This document shows positions 45,402 through 53,869 of a stretch of 64,000 nt of DNA, one piece after another. Source of the DNA: Bhargavaea beijingensis (GTDB taxonomy: Bacteria; Bacillota; Bacilli; Bacillales_A; Planococcaceae); the NCBI RefSeq assembly GCF_900101985.1, contig NZ_FNAR01000006.1:84682-148681 (forward strand), read 5' to 3'. The notes beneath the pieces were generated by a model. The model had not been told where the DNA came from, ran no database searches, and worked only from the letters and a program-made list of their open reading frames with translations. Made by a program: the position numbers and the translations under genes. Position 1 is the stretch's first letter, and every line of letters starts with the position of its first letter.

Positions 45402-45524
45402 TTTCTCTATCCCCTCATCATCCGGAACCGGTAATTTCCGGCATTTGAGTTTAGACTCTGTTTATTATAGCATTACAGCAATTGAAATATATTAAAAATA
45501 CATTACAGCAAGGAGGCCGATGAC

Positions 45525-46157
45525 ATGAGAGACGATTACCGCACTGTGAAGGGAAACGGAGAAAGCGAACTCAATATAAAAAAATCCCGCTTTATCGGCC
45601 ATATCGCACGTGCCGAAACGGAAGAAGAAGCGTTGTCATTTATCGCGCGGATCAAACAAGAACACCACTCAGCCACACATAACTGCTCCGCCTATCTGAT
45701 CGGCGAACATGATCAGATCCAAAAGGCCAATGATGACGGCGAACCGAGCGGCACAGCCGGCGTGCCGATGCTTGAAGTGCTGAAAAAACAAAACCTGAAA
45801 GACACCGTCGTGGTCGTGACACGCTATTTCGGCGGCATCAAGCTTGGCGGCGGAGGACTGATCCGCGCTTACGGCAGTACGGTCTCCGAGACGCTGAACC
45901 ACACAGGAATTGTCGAACGGCGTCTGCATCACCTCATGGAAGTGACAATTGATTACACTTGGCTGGGAAAAGTCGAAAACGAACTTCATTTGTCGCCTTA
46001 TCCATTGGATCGCCTGGACTATGCCGAATCCGTGTCGGCTTTTGTCTATGTGCCAGCCGAAGAAGAAAACAAATTCCGCGAATGGATCGCGAATCTGACA
46101 AACGGCCAGGCCACTGTCGGATTGGAGCGAAAAGAATTTCTGGAGTTCGACGTATAA
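45525..46157 (+). CDS. yvyE: IMPACT/YigZ family protein YvyE
   Basis: A 210-residue UPF0029/IMPACT family protein: N-terminal KSRFIGHIARAETEEEAL, HHSATHNCSAYLIG and the signature DDGEPSGTAGVPMLEVL, then VTRYFGGIKLGGGGLIRAYG and a C-terminal DUF1949 domain. Homologues bind ribosomes or GCN1-like factors in eukaryotes; bacterial function is unclear. AAGGAGG precedes the ATG. Divergent from degS, as in B. subtilis, with paired direct repeats in the shared promoter region. Confidence 0.9.
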   Translation: MRDDYRTVKGNGESELNIKKSRFIGHIARAETEEEALSFIARIKQEHHSATHNCSAYLIGEHDQIQKANDDGEPSGTAGVPMLEVLKKQNLKDTVVVVTRYFGGIKLGGGGLIRAYGSTVSETLNHTGIVERRLHHLMEVTIDYTWLGKVENELHLSPYPLDRLDYAESVSAFVYVPAEEENKFREWIANLTNGQATVGLERKEFLEFDV

Positions 46158-46170
46158 ATCAACTTTCTAT

Positions 46171-46199
46171 TTTACGAAGGGGTTTGCAAATAGTATAAT
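46171..46199 (+). promoter_or_regulatory. Putative SigA promoter of tagU
   Basis: TTTACG (46171-46176), 17 bases, TATAAT (46194-46199); the tagU start lies 79 bases further on. Confidence 0.6.
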
Positions 46200-46278
46200 G
46201 TGTGGGATTGGCAATTTTAGCAGAGTAGTTAAAGGGTAAATGAAGTCCGTAAACTCTGACTTTCCCGGAGGCAAATTA

Positions 46279-47259
46279 ATGAAAAGAAAAGAATACAGAA
46301 AAAGAAAGCATGCTCCCAAAAAGAAAACACTTTATAAAGTGTTGGGAATTCTGGGCATAGCTGTTTTACTTTTTGCCGGCACTTATACATTCTATCTATA
46401 CAAAAAAGCTCAAAACGCTGCAAATCAGGCCTATCATGCCAGGGATGGCTCAGCTTTGAGAGAAGAACAGATCGAGCCCTACAAGGATAATGTCTCCATC
46501 TTGTTTATCGGCGTGGATGATAGTGAAACCCGAAGTGATATGAATAGCCGATCAGACGCACTGATGTTGGCGACTTTAAACAATAATGACAAGAGCATTA
46601 AGCTCTTAAGCATTCCGAGAGATTCGCTCGTATACATTCCTGAAGTCGGCTACCAGGATAAAATCACTCATGCGCATGCTTTCGGAGGGGTGGATGCTTC
46701 GATAGAAACTGTTGAGGAACTGCTTGATCTCCCCGTCGATTACTTTGTAAAAATGAATTTCAATGCGTTTATTGATGTCGTAGATGCTCTGGACGGAATC
46801 ACAGTGGATGTTCCGTATGAACGAGTTGAATTGGACGAAAACGATAAAAAGACCATCCACCTTAAACCGGGTCTCCAAAACCTTGACGGACGTCATGCGC
46901 TTGCCCTGGCAAGAACACGAAAGGCCGACAACGATATTGAAAGAGGCAAGCGCCAACAAATGATCCTGACAGCCATGATAGAAAAAGCAGCTTCGGTTTC
47001 TTCGGTCGGTAAGTACGGAGAAGTCATTGATGCATTAGGAAACAACATGACGACTGACTTGTCGTTTAATGACATGAAAGCGATGATCGCTTATTTAAAT
47101 AACGGATCTCCTATGATAGACACTTATACACTTGAGGGTTACGACGATAGCTCGACCGGAGTGTATTACTGGAGACTCGATGAAGAGTCCCTTCAAACTC
47201 TATCCGCCAATTTACGGAGCCACCTTGAACTGGATACACCTGCCGAGACTCAGCCGTGA
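46279..47259 (+). CDS. tagU: LytR-CpsA-Psr family wall teichoic acid transferase TagU
   Basis: Membrane-bound LCP enzyme that transfers teichoic acid from its lipid carrier onto peptidoglycan. 326 residues from the ATG at 46279 (MKRKEYRKRK), which has GGAGG 7 bases upstream; an earlier in-frame ATG has no site. Basic N-terminus, one membrane helix (about 29-51), then the LCP domain with DSETRSDMNSRSDALMLAT, SIPRDSLVYIP and ALARTRKADNDIERGKRQQ (conserved Arg/Asp contacts). Base composition is visibly more AT-rich than the surrounding genes. Ends in its own terminator, convergent with tagO. Confidence 0.92.
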   Translation: MKRKEYRKRKHAPKKKTLYKVLGILGIAVLLFAGTYTFYLYKKAQNAANQAYHARDGSALREEQIEPYKDNVSILFIGVDDSETRSDMNSRSDALMLATLNNNDKSIKLLSIPRDSLVYIPEVGYQDKITHAHAFGGVDASIETVEELLDLPVDYFVKMNFNAFIDVVDALDGITVDVPYERVELDENDKKTIHLKPGLQNLDGRHALALARTRKADNDIERGKRQQMILTAMIEKAASVSSVGKYGEVIDALGNNMTTDLSFNDMKAMIAYLNNGSPMIDTYTLEGYDDSSTGVYYWRLDEESLQTLSANLRSHLELDTPAETQP

Positions 47260-47287
47260 TCATGGATCAAAGCGATTGTACAATCCC

Positions 47288-47325
47288 GGGCTACGGATTA
47301 TCTAAATTCCGTGGCCCGTTTTTTT
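47288..47325 (+). terminator. Terminator after tagU
   Basis: GGGCTACGGA pairs with TCCGTGGCCC (one G-U), then a run of T. Confidence 0.8.
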
Positions 47326-47354
47326 ATGCCTATGGATCAATCGGAATTTTACTA

Positions 47355-47386
47355 TATAAAAATGACCCCGGCATAAACCGGGGTCA
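47355..47386 (-). terminator. Terminator after tagO
   Basis: Perfect 10-bp stem ATGACCCCGG/CCGGGGTCAT, 6-base loop, T run on the minus strand, 41 bases past the tagO stop. Confidence 0.85.
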
Positions 47387-47426
47387 TCCTTTTGCCTGAA
47401 TGAGGCTATAGCATTTTGTGTAACTA

Positions 47427-48464
47427 TTATTTCCTCTGCCTGACCAATCCAAGTATTGGACGGTAATTTTTGCCTGCCAGCCCCAATGTTTCCACAATAA
47501 GCTCCATTACCAGAAGGATAATGACCGTTATCACCAAAGCTCCCCATACCGTTGCCTGGGAAAATAAGATGGCCGCCCCGCCGAGCAGAATCGAGCCAAC
47601 ATAAATCAACAGCACGGATTGGCGATGCGAGAACCCGGTATTAATCAGGCAATGGTGGAGATGCAACATATCCGGAGCTGAAATCGGCTGATTGTTCTTG
47701 ACTCTGCGGATGATAGCAAAAAGTGTATCGAGTATAGGGATCCCAAGAATAAGGATCGGGATGACCAACGAGATGATCGTGACATTCTTGAAGCCCAGCA
47801 ATGCAAGTACAGAGATCATGTACCCCAAGAACAGCGAACCCGAGTCACCCATGAATATTTTGGCGGGATAAAAGTTGTAAAACAGAAAACCGCCGCAGGA
47901 TACAGCCAACAGAACTGCCATGACAACAACAAACGAATCTTGCATGATGACTGCCATCACTGCCAATGTGCCGGAGGCGATCATTGACACGCCGGCAGCC
48001 AGACCATCCAGACCGTCAATCAGATTGATTGCATTAGTAATCCCGATAATCCATAGAAAGGTCAACGGGATGCTCAAGTAACCAAAATCCAACTGGCCTC
48101 CGAAAGGCAGATTAATAAATTCGATATGAAGACCGCCGAATATGATTACAATGCCGGCTGCGATAAATTGAAAGAATAGCTTTGCCTTGGCTGTGATATC
48201 CAGCAAATCATCGAGCACCCCTGCAATGGTGATCACCAAGGCACCAATCAAAATGGGCAGGAGATCCTCGTTAGCCGGTTTCGCTATCAGCAACCCGGTC
48301 ATAAAGGCTGCTACAATCGCAAGTCCCCCAAGCCTTGGAACATTACGAGTATTAATTCTTCTATAATTCGGTTTATCTATAGCTCCCAGTAAAACGGCCA
48401 ACCGTTTTACAAGCGGAGTGTACAGCAATACCGCGATCAGCGTTACCAGTACTGCTATTATCAT
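47427..48464 (-). CDS. tagO: Undecaprenyl-phosphate GlcNAc-1-phosphate transferase TagO
   Basis: First enzyme of wall teichoic acid synthesis: moves GlcNAc-1-P from UDP-GlcNAc to undecaprenyl phosphate in the membrane. 345 residues, about ten or eleven helices, MraY/WecA family: LGGLAIV near residue 50, the catalytic GVLDDLLDI, NAINLIDGLDGLAAG, FMGDSGSLFLG and the basic loop HLHHCLINTGFSHRQ. Start ATG at 48464 behind GGAGGCAGGT. Promoter region holds a triple PhoP/WalR-type repeat. Confidence 0.95.
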   Translation of the reverse strand: MIIAVLVTLIAVLLYTPLVKRLAVLLGAIDKPNYRRINTRNVPRLGGLAIVAAFMTGLLIAKPANEDLLPILIGALVITIAGVLDDLLDITAKAKLFFQFIAAGIVIIFGGLHIEFINLPFGGQLDFGYLSIPLTFLWIIGITNAINLIDGLDGLAAGVSMIASGTLAVMAVIMQDSFVVVMAVLLAVSCGGFLFYNFYPAKIFMGDSGSLFLGYMISVLALLGFKNVTIISLVIPILILGIPILDTLFAIIRRVKNNQPISAPDMLHLHHCLINTGFSHRQSVLLIYVGSILLGGAAILFSQATVWGALVITVIILLVMELIVETLGLAGKNYRPILGLVRQRK

Positions 48465-48504
48465 TTTTACCTGCCTCCCGCGAACCGCTATAACATTCGA
48501 ATTA

Positions 48505-48553
48505 ATTATACCACTTTGCTTGAAATGTTAACCCATTGTTAACTCCTTGTAAA
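48505..48553 (-). promoter_or_regulatory. tagO promoter with triple PhoP/WalR-type direct repeat
   Basis: Minus strand: TTTACA, TTAACA, TTAACA at exact 11-base steps (48553-48548, 48542-48537, 48531-48526), ending 15 bases upstream of a TATAAT -10 box (48510-48505). PhoP boxes are TT(A/C/T)ACA repeats about 11 bases apart at -20 to -60 of activated promoters. Read on the plus strand the same bases fit the WalR box TGTWAH-N5-TGTWAH. Which regulator binds cannot be decided here. Confidence 0.65.
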
Positions 48554-48587
48554 TAGACGAATACATTCGCGAAAAGTTTCAGTTGCC

Positions 48588-48613
48588 GTTTCGGCAGTAC
48601 AAAATTGGGGAAC
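48588..48613 (+). promoter_or_regulatory. SigB-type promoter of the 48650 gene
   Basis: GTTTCG (48588-48593), 14 bases, GGGAAC (48608-48613); SigB consensus GTTTAA-N12/15-GGGWAW. The start codon lies 37 bases beyond. Confidence 0.65.
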
Positions 48614-48649
48614 TGTTATTAAAACAATCTCAATTAGGAGGCGTTTCTG

Positions 48650-49204
48650 ATGGGAAAAGACAATCAGGAATTCATCAACAAAGCTAAAGATTCCCTAGAA
48701 GAGCTGGCCGGAAAGACAAAGGAGATTTTCGGTGATATAAAAGAACATCTCGAGACGCGGACGGATGGGAATTCAGGGCATGATCACGATAGCAGTGAAT
48801 GGAGCAACCAGGACCGGAAGCATGCAGCCGGTGAATTTGAATTTCAGTCACGAAACCAATACCAGAACGGCGCGCAGCTTGATGCCGTCCCTGATTTCGG
48901 CAGCCAGGCTTCCAATGAGCAGGAAACGGCTCCGGAATGGGCATCCCGCTACTCAGAGCAGCAGCCGGTTTCCGACTTCACGGAGCTGGGTGCTGCGGGA
49001 GATGATGCGGCCGTCGAAGATGTGACCGAAGGGAGCCGCGCCGACTATGGGACAGAGGCCGTTTACGGCGATCCGACAGGGCGCTATGACGGCAACGAAG
49101 CCAACATGCTCAGTGACAGTGAACGGCGGTCCCGTTATGAAGAACAGGAGCCGGTCGATAATTTCCTCGATGATCCGCAAGGACCGGAACATCCGCGACT
49201 CTGA
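48650..49204 (+). CDS. Hypothetical hydrophilic acidic protein, probable general stress protein
   Basis: I do not recognise this 184-residue protein. It is acidic, Gly/Asp/Glu/Gln/Ser-rich, free of cysteine and hydrophobic segments, and probably disordered from about 40 onward. The N-terminal 35 residues (FINKAKDSLEELAGKTKEIF) could form an amphipathic helix. The ATG follows TAGGAGG. A SigB-type promoter and its own strong terminator make it a single-gene stress unit. It resembles in composition the gene at 52928 but I see no clear alignment. A desiccation- or envelope-stress protectant is a guess. Confidence 0.7.
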   Translation: MGKDNQEFINKAKDSLEELAGKTKEIFGDIKEHLETRTDGNSGHDHDSSEWSNQDRKHAAGEFEFQSRNQYQNGAQLDAVPDFGSQASNEQETAPEWASRYSEQQPVSDFTELGAAGDDAAVEDVTEGSRADYGTEAVYGDPTGRYDGNEANMLSDSERRSRYEEQEPVDNFLDDPQGPEHPRL

Positions 49205-49220
49205 GACTGAGCCCCAATCC

Positions 49221-49261
49221 AAAAGGATCCCGCAGGCAATGGTTGCTTGCGGGATCCTTTT
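49221..49261. terminator. Bidirectional terminator
   Basis: AAAAGGATCCCGCA and TGCGGGATCCTTTT form a perfect 14-bp stem, serving the 48650 gene (plus) and nagB (minus). Confidence 0.9.
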
Positions 49262-49263
49262 GG

Positions 49264-49971
49264 TCAAGCTGTGAGGTTGTCCAAATCGGTAATGATGGTG
49301 ACATCCGGATGTCTTAACAGCGCAGTAATCGGATACTCAGCCGTTTCTTCGCCTTTGACAAGCTGCTCCAATGCATGCCGTTTTTTCTCACCGAAGGCGA
49401 TCAGAATAATTTTCTTCGCTGAAAGAATCGAGGAAATCCCCATAGTCAATGCTGTTTCAGGAATCGCGGACCGGTCTTCAAAATACTGGCTGTTGACGCC
49501 GAGTGTAGATTCCGTAAGTTGAGTCAAATGAGTGATGGACGTAAACGGCGTGCCCGGTTCGTTAAAAGCGATATGGCCATTTTCGCCGACGCCGAGGAAC
49601 TGAAGGTCGATGCCCGCACCACGAAGACGGGCCTCATACTCCTCGCATTCTTCTTCGAGGTTGTGTGCCTTGCCGTCAGGAATATTCGTTTCCTTGAACG
49701 GTTTCCTGCTGAACAGATGATGGTTCATGAACCAGGCATAGCTGTTCGGATTGTCAGGGCCCAAGCCGACATATTCATCCAGATTGAACGAGGTGACATC
49801 CGAAAAGTCCAGATCCGAATCGGCCCATGCCGCATAAATCGGCTCCATCGTGCTTCCCGTCGCCAGTCCGAGCACTTCCAGGCCGCCAGCCAATTCCTCG
49901 CGCATCCGCTCGAGGACAACTTCCGCTGCCTCTTTTTTGTCCGCCACTTTCACATACCGAATGTTTGCCAT
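49264..49971 (-). CDS. nagB: Glucosamine-6-phosphate deaminase (NagB)
   Basis: Converts glucosamine-6-phosphate to fructose-6-phosphate and ammonia. About 235 residues from the ATG at 49971 (AAGGA about 10 bases upstream; the in-frame GTG at 49980 would sit on that site). Motifs: GLATGSTMEPIY, the catalytic Asp in SFNLDEYVGL, LGVGENGHIAFNEPG with the active-site Glu and His, and the lid region. No nagA lies nearby; it follows the malic enzyme gene by 38 bases and may be co-transcribed with it. Confidence 0.93.
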   Translation of the reverse strand: MANIRYVKVADKKEAAEVVLERMREELAGGLEVLGLATGSTMEPIYAAWADSDLDFSDVTSFNLDEYVGLGPDNPNSYAWFMNHHLFSRKPFKETNIPDGKAHNLEEECEEYEARLRGAGIDLQFLGVGENGHIAFNEPGTPFTSITHLTQLTESTLGVNSQYFEDRSAIPETALTMGISSILSAKKIILIAFGEKKRHALEQLVKGEETAEYPITALLRHPDVTIITDLDNLTA

Positions 49972-50009
49972 ATGCTTCACGTCCTTTTTGTCTGGTCCGC
50001 GTGGGACCG

Positions 50010-51329
50010 TTATTGAGCCAATCCGGTGTTCGCTGCCCGCTCAACCGCTTCGGTCACAGCCACATGCACGTTCGGATCAAGCGGATGCGGGACAAGGTCG
50101 CCTTCGCGCGTGCTGTCAACAATCGCCTGAGCAGCGGCAATCAGCATCGGATAGGTGATTTCTTTCGCCCGTGCATTAAGAGCACCCCTGAAGATACCAG
50201 GGAATCCAAGCACATTATTGACGAGACGGCCATCCGCCGCGAAAGCCGCTCCTGCTTCCAGCGCCTCATCCGGCCTGATTTCCGGATGAGGGTTGGACAA
50301 TGCCAGGATAATCTGTCCTTCCCTGACCTGCTCTTTCTTGATCAGGCCCTGCACGCCTGTAGTGGCTACGACGATATCGCTGTTCTCCATGATTTCATCG
50401 ACAGTAGAAACGACGGTTCCTCCGCTTTTCCGGAGGCGGTCCCTCGCATCCTGGCTCAAGTCACTGCCATACACTTCTTCCACCCCGTAAGCCAATAGCA
50501 TCCTGCAGATGGCAAGCCCCGCCGCGCCAAGGCCGATCTGGCCGACCTTTGCTTTCGCGAGGTCGACACCGGCTGTCCGGCAGGCTGAGAGAATTGCTGC
50601 GAGCGTGACAACGGCCGTGCCGTGTTGATCGTCGTGCATCACCGGGACATCAAGCTCCGCCTTTAGACGGTCCTCAATTTCAAAGCAATGGGGAGACCCG
50701 ATATCTTCGAGGAGAATCCCGCCGTATCCTTTGTGGATGTGCTTAATCGTCTCAACGACTTGATCCGGATCACTCGTATCGAGCAGAATCGGAACACCGC
50801 TGATGCCGACGAACTGATCAAACAGGGCGGCTTTCCCTTCCATGACCGGCATTCCTGCGACCGGACCGATATCACCGAGTCCCAGGATGGCAGTCCCGTC
50901 CGTGACAATTGCGACCGTATTGCCGATGCCCGTAAAGTAGTGGGCTTGCTCGGGATCCTTCTCGATCGCCTTGCAGACGTTCGCCACTCCTGGTGTATAA
51001 ACACGGCGCAGGTCACCGAGGGAACGGATTTCCCTCCGGCTGCCCATGTGGATCTTCCCTCCTTCATGGGCTTTCAGTACATCATCCGATACGGCATGGA
51101 TCATGATGCCCCCGCCAAGCTGGCTTATTTTTTCAACGACACGTTCAATATGTGCTTCGTCTTCAAACTGGACAGAAATGTCCCGGATCGTTGAATGGGT
51201 CCCGATTTTCAATGTTTCAATGTCTCCGAGATCAGCCAGTTCAGAACCGATCACAGAGACGACTTTTGCGAAATTCCCCGGCACTTGCGGAATTTCGACG
51301 ATAAGGTTTCTGATGACGCTATATTCCAT
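50010..51329 (-). CDS. NAD(P)-dependent malic enzyme with N-terminal ACT domain
   Basis: Oxidatively decarboxylates malate to pyruvate. About 439 residues from the ATG at 51329 (AGGAGGG upstream). An N-terminal ACT-like regulatory domain ([20 protein letters not shown]) of about 80 residues precedes the malic enzyme fold: [12 protein letters not shown], the catalytic region [31 protein letters not shown] with metal ligands, [12 protein letters not shown], and an NAD(P) fold around [13 protein letters not shown]. It resembles B. subtilis MleA/YtsJ-type enzymes; cofactor preference is not clear. Confidence 0.92.
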   Translation of the reverse strand: MEYSVIRNLIVEIPQVPGNFAKVVSVIGSELADLGDIETLKIGTHSTIRDISVQFEDEAHIERVVEKISQLGGGIMIHAVSDDVLKAHEGGKIHMGSRREIRSLGDLRRVYTPGVANVCKAIEKDPEQAHYFTGIGNTVAIVTDGTAILGLGDIGPVAGMPVMEGKAALFDQFVGISGVPILLDTSDPDQVVETIKHIHKGYGGILLEDIGSPHCFEIEDRLKAELDVPVMHDDQHGTAVVTLAAILSACRTAGVDLAKAKVGQIGLGAAGLAICRMLLAYGVEEVYGSDLSQDARDRLRKSGGTVVSTVDEIMENSDIVVATTGVQGLIKKEQVREGQIILALSNPHPEIRPDEALEAGAAFAADGRLVNNVLGFPGIFRGALNARAKEITYPMLIAAAQAIVDSTREGDLVPHPLDPNVHVAVTEAVERAANTGLAQ

Positions 51330-51418
51330 TGATGAGTTTCCCTCCTGATGCAACAGTGCCTCCTCATTTTACTATTGTGTCCCCGCAACGTAAACCGGAA
51401 GCCTCTTTTTCCCAATGC

Positions 51419-52822
51419 TCACCGACCTTTGTCTTCCCAGCATTCAGCTCCTTTAAGTCCTGGCACAGATGATGCATGGAATTCAGGATTCAGCCCCTGG
51501 CGTCTCTGCGCCATGAAGTCACCAAGCACTTTGTAAGCCACTTTACCGAGGAGCAGAATCGCAATCAGGTTGATGATGGCCATTGTTCCCATGAAGAGGT
51601 CAGCCATGTTCCAGACAAGCTGGACCTGTGTCAGAGAACCAAACATGACCATGCCAAGAACACCGAACCGATATACCGTCAGCCATTTCCTGTTGGCGTT
51701 GATGAACTCAATATTCGATTCACCGTAATAGTAATTTCCCAGAATTGAACTGAAGGCAAAGAAGAAAATCGAGACGGCAATGAAATAAGGGGCCCAAGAA
51801 CCGACGAGCGCATCGAGAGAAGCCTGGGTGAGGACAATCCCTTCCTGCTCCGCCGTGTCATAGACGCCTGCCAGAATGATCATAAATGCGGTTGCCGAGC
51901 AGATGATGATCGTATCGAAAAACACACCGAGGCTCTGCACAAGGCCCTGTTTGGCAGGATGGGAAACACTGGCCGTGGCAGCGGCATTCGGCACGCTCCC
52001 CATTCCCGCTTCGTTGGAAAACAGCCCCCGCCGGACGCCTTGCATGATGGCAGCCCCTACTGCTCCCCCTGTTGCCTCACGAAGTCCGAATGCTTCTGAA
52101 ATGATGAGAGAAAACATGGCCGGCACTTCATCGAGATTAAGGACGAGCACAACCAGGACGACCACCAGATAAATCACTGCCATAATCGGCACCAGGAACT
52201 GTGTGACACTCGCAATCCGCCTGACCCCGCCGAAAATAACCACTGCGGAAAGTCCGATCAGCAAAAGACCGACTGCCCAGTCGGGGATGGCGAACACGCT
52301 GCTGAACGATTCCTTGATGGTATTGGCTTGGACCGCATTAAAGATGAATCCGAATGAAAGGGTCAGCAGGATGGCGAAGACAATTCCCATCGGCCGGTTT
52401 CCGAGGGCTTTCTCCATGTAATAGGCAGGGCCGCCGCGGAACGTATCACCATCCTTTACTTTATATACTTGTGCCAATGTACTTTCGATAAAAGCGGTCG
52501 CCATTCCGACCAAGGCAACCATCCACATCCAGAACACCGCACCCGGCCCTCCGATTCCGATCGCCAATGCGACGCCGGTCACATTCCCTGTCCCGACACG
52601 CGATGCGGCGCTGATGGCAAATGCCTGAAAGGGAGAAATCCCGTCTTTGTTGTCTTTTTTCTCAGTGATCAATCTGAGCATTTCCCCGAACAGCCGTACC
52701 TGTACAAACCTCGTCCTGATCGTGAACCATATCCCTACACCGAGCAGGACATAAACCAGGACATATGACCAAAGCAGGTCATTTCCTTTACCAACAATCC
52801 ATTCTAGCGCTTCCTGGAACAT
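51419..52822 (-). CDS. Sodium:alanine symporter (AGCS/AlsT family)
   Basis: Membrane amino acid carrier of about 467 residues with ten to twelve helices. AGCS hallmarks: GIWFTIRTRFVQ, the SRVGTGNVTGVALAIGIGGPGAVFWMW region (key GTGNVTGVA), FRGGPAYYMEKALG and FSNEAGMGSVPNAAATA. Start ATG at 52822; an upstream in-frame start at 52840 is less likely. It precedes the malic enzyme gene by 89 bases on the same strand, which would let imported alanine or serine link to pyruvate metabolism (inference). Confidence 0.92.
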   Translation of the reverse strand: MFQEALEWIVGKGNDLLWSYVLVYVLLGVGIWFTIRTRFVQVRLFGEMLRLITEKKDNKDGISPFQAFAISAASRVGTGNVTGVALAIGIGGPGAVFWMWMVALVGMATAFIESTLAQVYKVKDGDTFRGGPAYYMEKALGNRPMGIVFAILLTLSFGFIFNAVQANTIKESFSSVFAIPDWAVGLLLIGLSAVVIFGGVRRIASVTQFLVPIMAVIYLVVVLVVLVLNLDEVPAMFSLIISEAFGLREATGGAVGAAIMQGVRRGLFSNEAGMGSVPNAAATASVSHPAKQGLVQSLGVFFDTIIICSATAFMIILAGVYDTAEQEGIVLTQASLDALVGSWAPYFIAVSIFFFAFSSILGNYYYGESNIEFINANRKWLTVYRFGVLGMVMFGSLTQVQLVWNMADLFMGTMAIINLIAILLLGKVAYKVLGDFMAQRRQGLNPEFHASSVPGLKGAECWEDKGR

Positions 52823-52876
52823 TTCACGTTCACCTTCCACTTATGTATTGGCCGTTTGGCCCACTTTCCCTCTATG

Positions 52877-52915
52877 TAAAAAGAGAGGTCGGCTGCCTTG
52901 ATCGGCAGCCGCCAT
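52877..52915 (-). terminator. Terminator after the 52928 gene
   Basis: GGCTGCC-GATCAA-GGCAGCC on the minus strand, followed by a CTCTCTTTTT tail. Confidence 0.7.
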
Positions 52916-52927
52916 CCCTCTATCAAC

Positions 52928-53614
52928 TTATAGAAAGCGCTCTCTGTGCCGCTCATCAATCCGGTCACGTGTGACATTGGACTCATAATTGTCAATGACC
53001 GGTTCCACTTCCTCTCCGAATGGAGCAGGCCCCAGGTTAGGGTCCGCACCGGGGGCGGGCACCCCGCCGTCAAAACCGTTTTCATTTACCAGTTCATCGG
53101 GAATCCTGCCACCCGAAGCAGCGTTGCTGCTGCTCCGGTCCAACTGTTCCTCCTTGAACTCTCTGGCATCAGGTCCGATGCTGACAGATCCCTCATCAGG
53201 CGCACGTCCGATTCCTGAGGAGTTCACGCTGCCATCGTCGATACCGACAACACTGCTGTCGCCATTGTCCGGAGCACGGAACGTATCATAACCATCACGG
53301 TCGCCTCCGGTACCCGCGAGACGTTCATCAGGCTGTGCCTCCCCGATATGGCCGTCTTCTGCCGGCCTGCCTTCCCTGACCGCTTCTTCACGATCTTCCG
53401 CATTGTAGAAGCCGCGCTGCTCAGAAGGATGCAGATTGTCTTCAAGCAGTGCGTCGGACGGCATGGTCGCGCTAGTCAGATCTCCGTCGAGTTCCGGTGA
53501 TGGCGGATCGGTCCGTCCGGTTTCCATGAACGGACCGGCCGCTTTAGGCTGACCTGCGTAATGGGCGTCTTCCAACGGGCGCTTGTTTTGCTTCGGATCA
53601 AATTCATCGTTCAT
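52928..53614 (-). CDS. Hypothetical hydrophilic disordered protein, probable general stress protein
   Basis: I do not recognise this 228-residue protein. It is strongly hydrophilic and acidic, rich in Asp, Glu, Gly, Pro and Ser, without Cys, Trp or hydrophobic segments, so probably disordered along its length. The C-terminus VTRDRIDERHRERFL shares the word RDRIDE with the C-terminus of the YflT-like protein at 62956. AGGAGGG precedes the ATG at 53614. A clear SigB-type promoter lies 34 bases upstream and a terminator follows, so it is a single-gene unit. Confidence 0.7.
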   Translation of the reverse strand: MNDEFDPKQNKRPLEDAHYAGQPKAAGPFMETGRTDPPSPELDGDLTSATMPSDALLEDNLHPSEQRGFYNAEDREEAVREGRPAEDGHIGEAQPDERLAGTGGDRDGYDTFRAPDNGDSSVVGIDDGSVNSSGIGRAPDEGSVSIGPDAREFKEEQLDRSSSNAASGGRIPDELVNENGFDGGVPAPGADPNLGPAPFGEEVEPVIDNYESNVTRDRIDERHRERFL

Positions 53615-53647
53615 ATCGTTTCCCTCCTGTCGGGTCGTACATTAAAA

Positions 53648-53673
53648 GTACCCGATATCCGGGAGACCGAAAC
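53648..53673 (-). promoter_or_regulatory. SigB-type promoter of the 52928 gene
   Basis: Minus strand GTTTCG (53673-53668), 14 bases, GGGTAC (53653-53648). Same -35 and spacing as the promoter at 48588. Confidence 0.7.
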
Positions 53674-53811
53674 GGCACTGCAAAGCCCAGACAGGCCTTG
53701 CGTGCAATCGGTTGTCAGAAACCGTATGCCGTCAGTGTTTTGAAAGTAGAGTGTTGTTCTCTTTTTACTTAACGGTCTTTGGTTTATTTTATTCTATCGT
53801 TCCCTGGCATA

Positions 53812-53852
53812 CAAAAGCGGGCACTCTCCTGTCGCAGAGTGGCCCGCTTTTA
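53812..53852 (-). terminator. Terminator after the subtilase gene
   Basis: AAAAGCGGGC plus ACTCT pair with AGAGT and GCCCGCTTTT across a short loop (one bulge), T run on the minus strand. Confidence 0.8.
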
Positions 53853-53869
53853 TCATTCAAAATCAGCTG

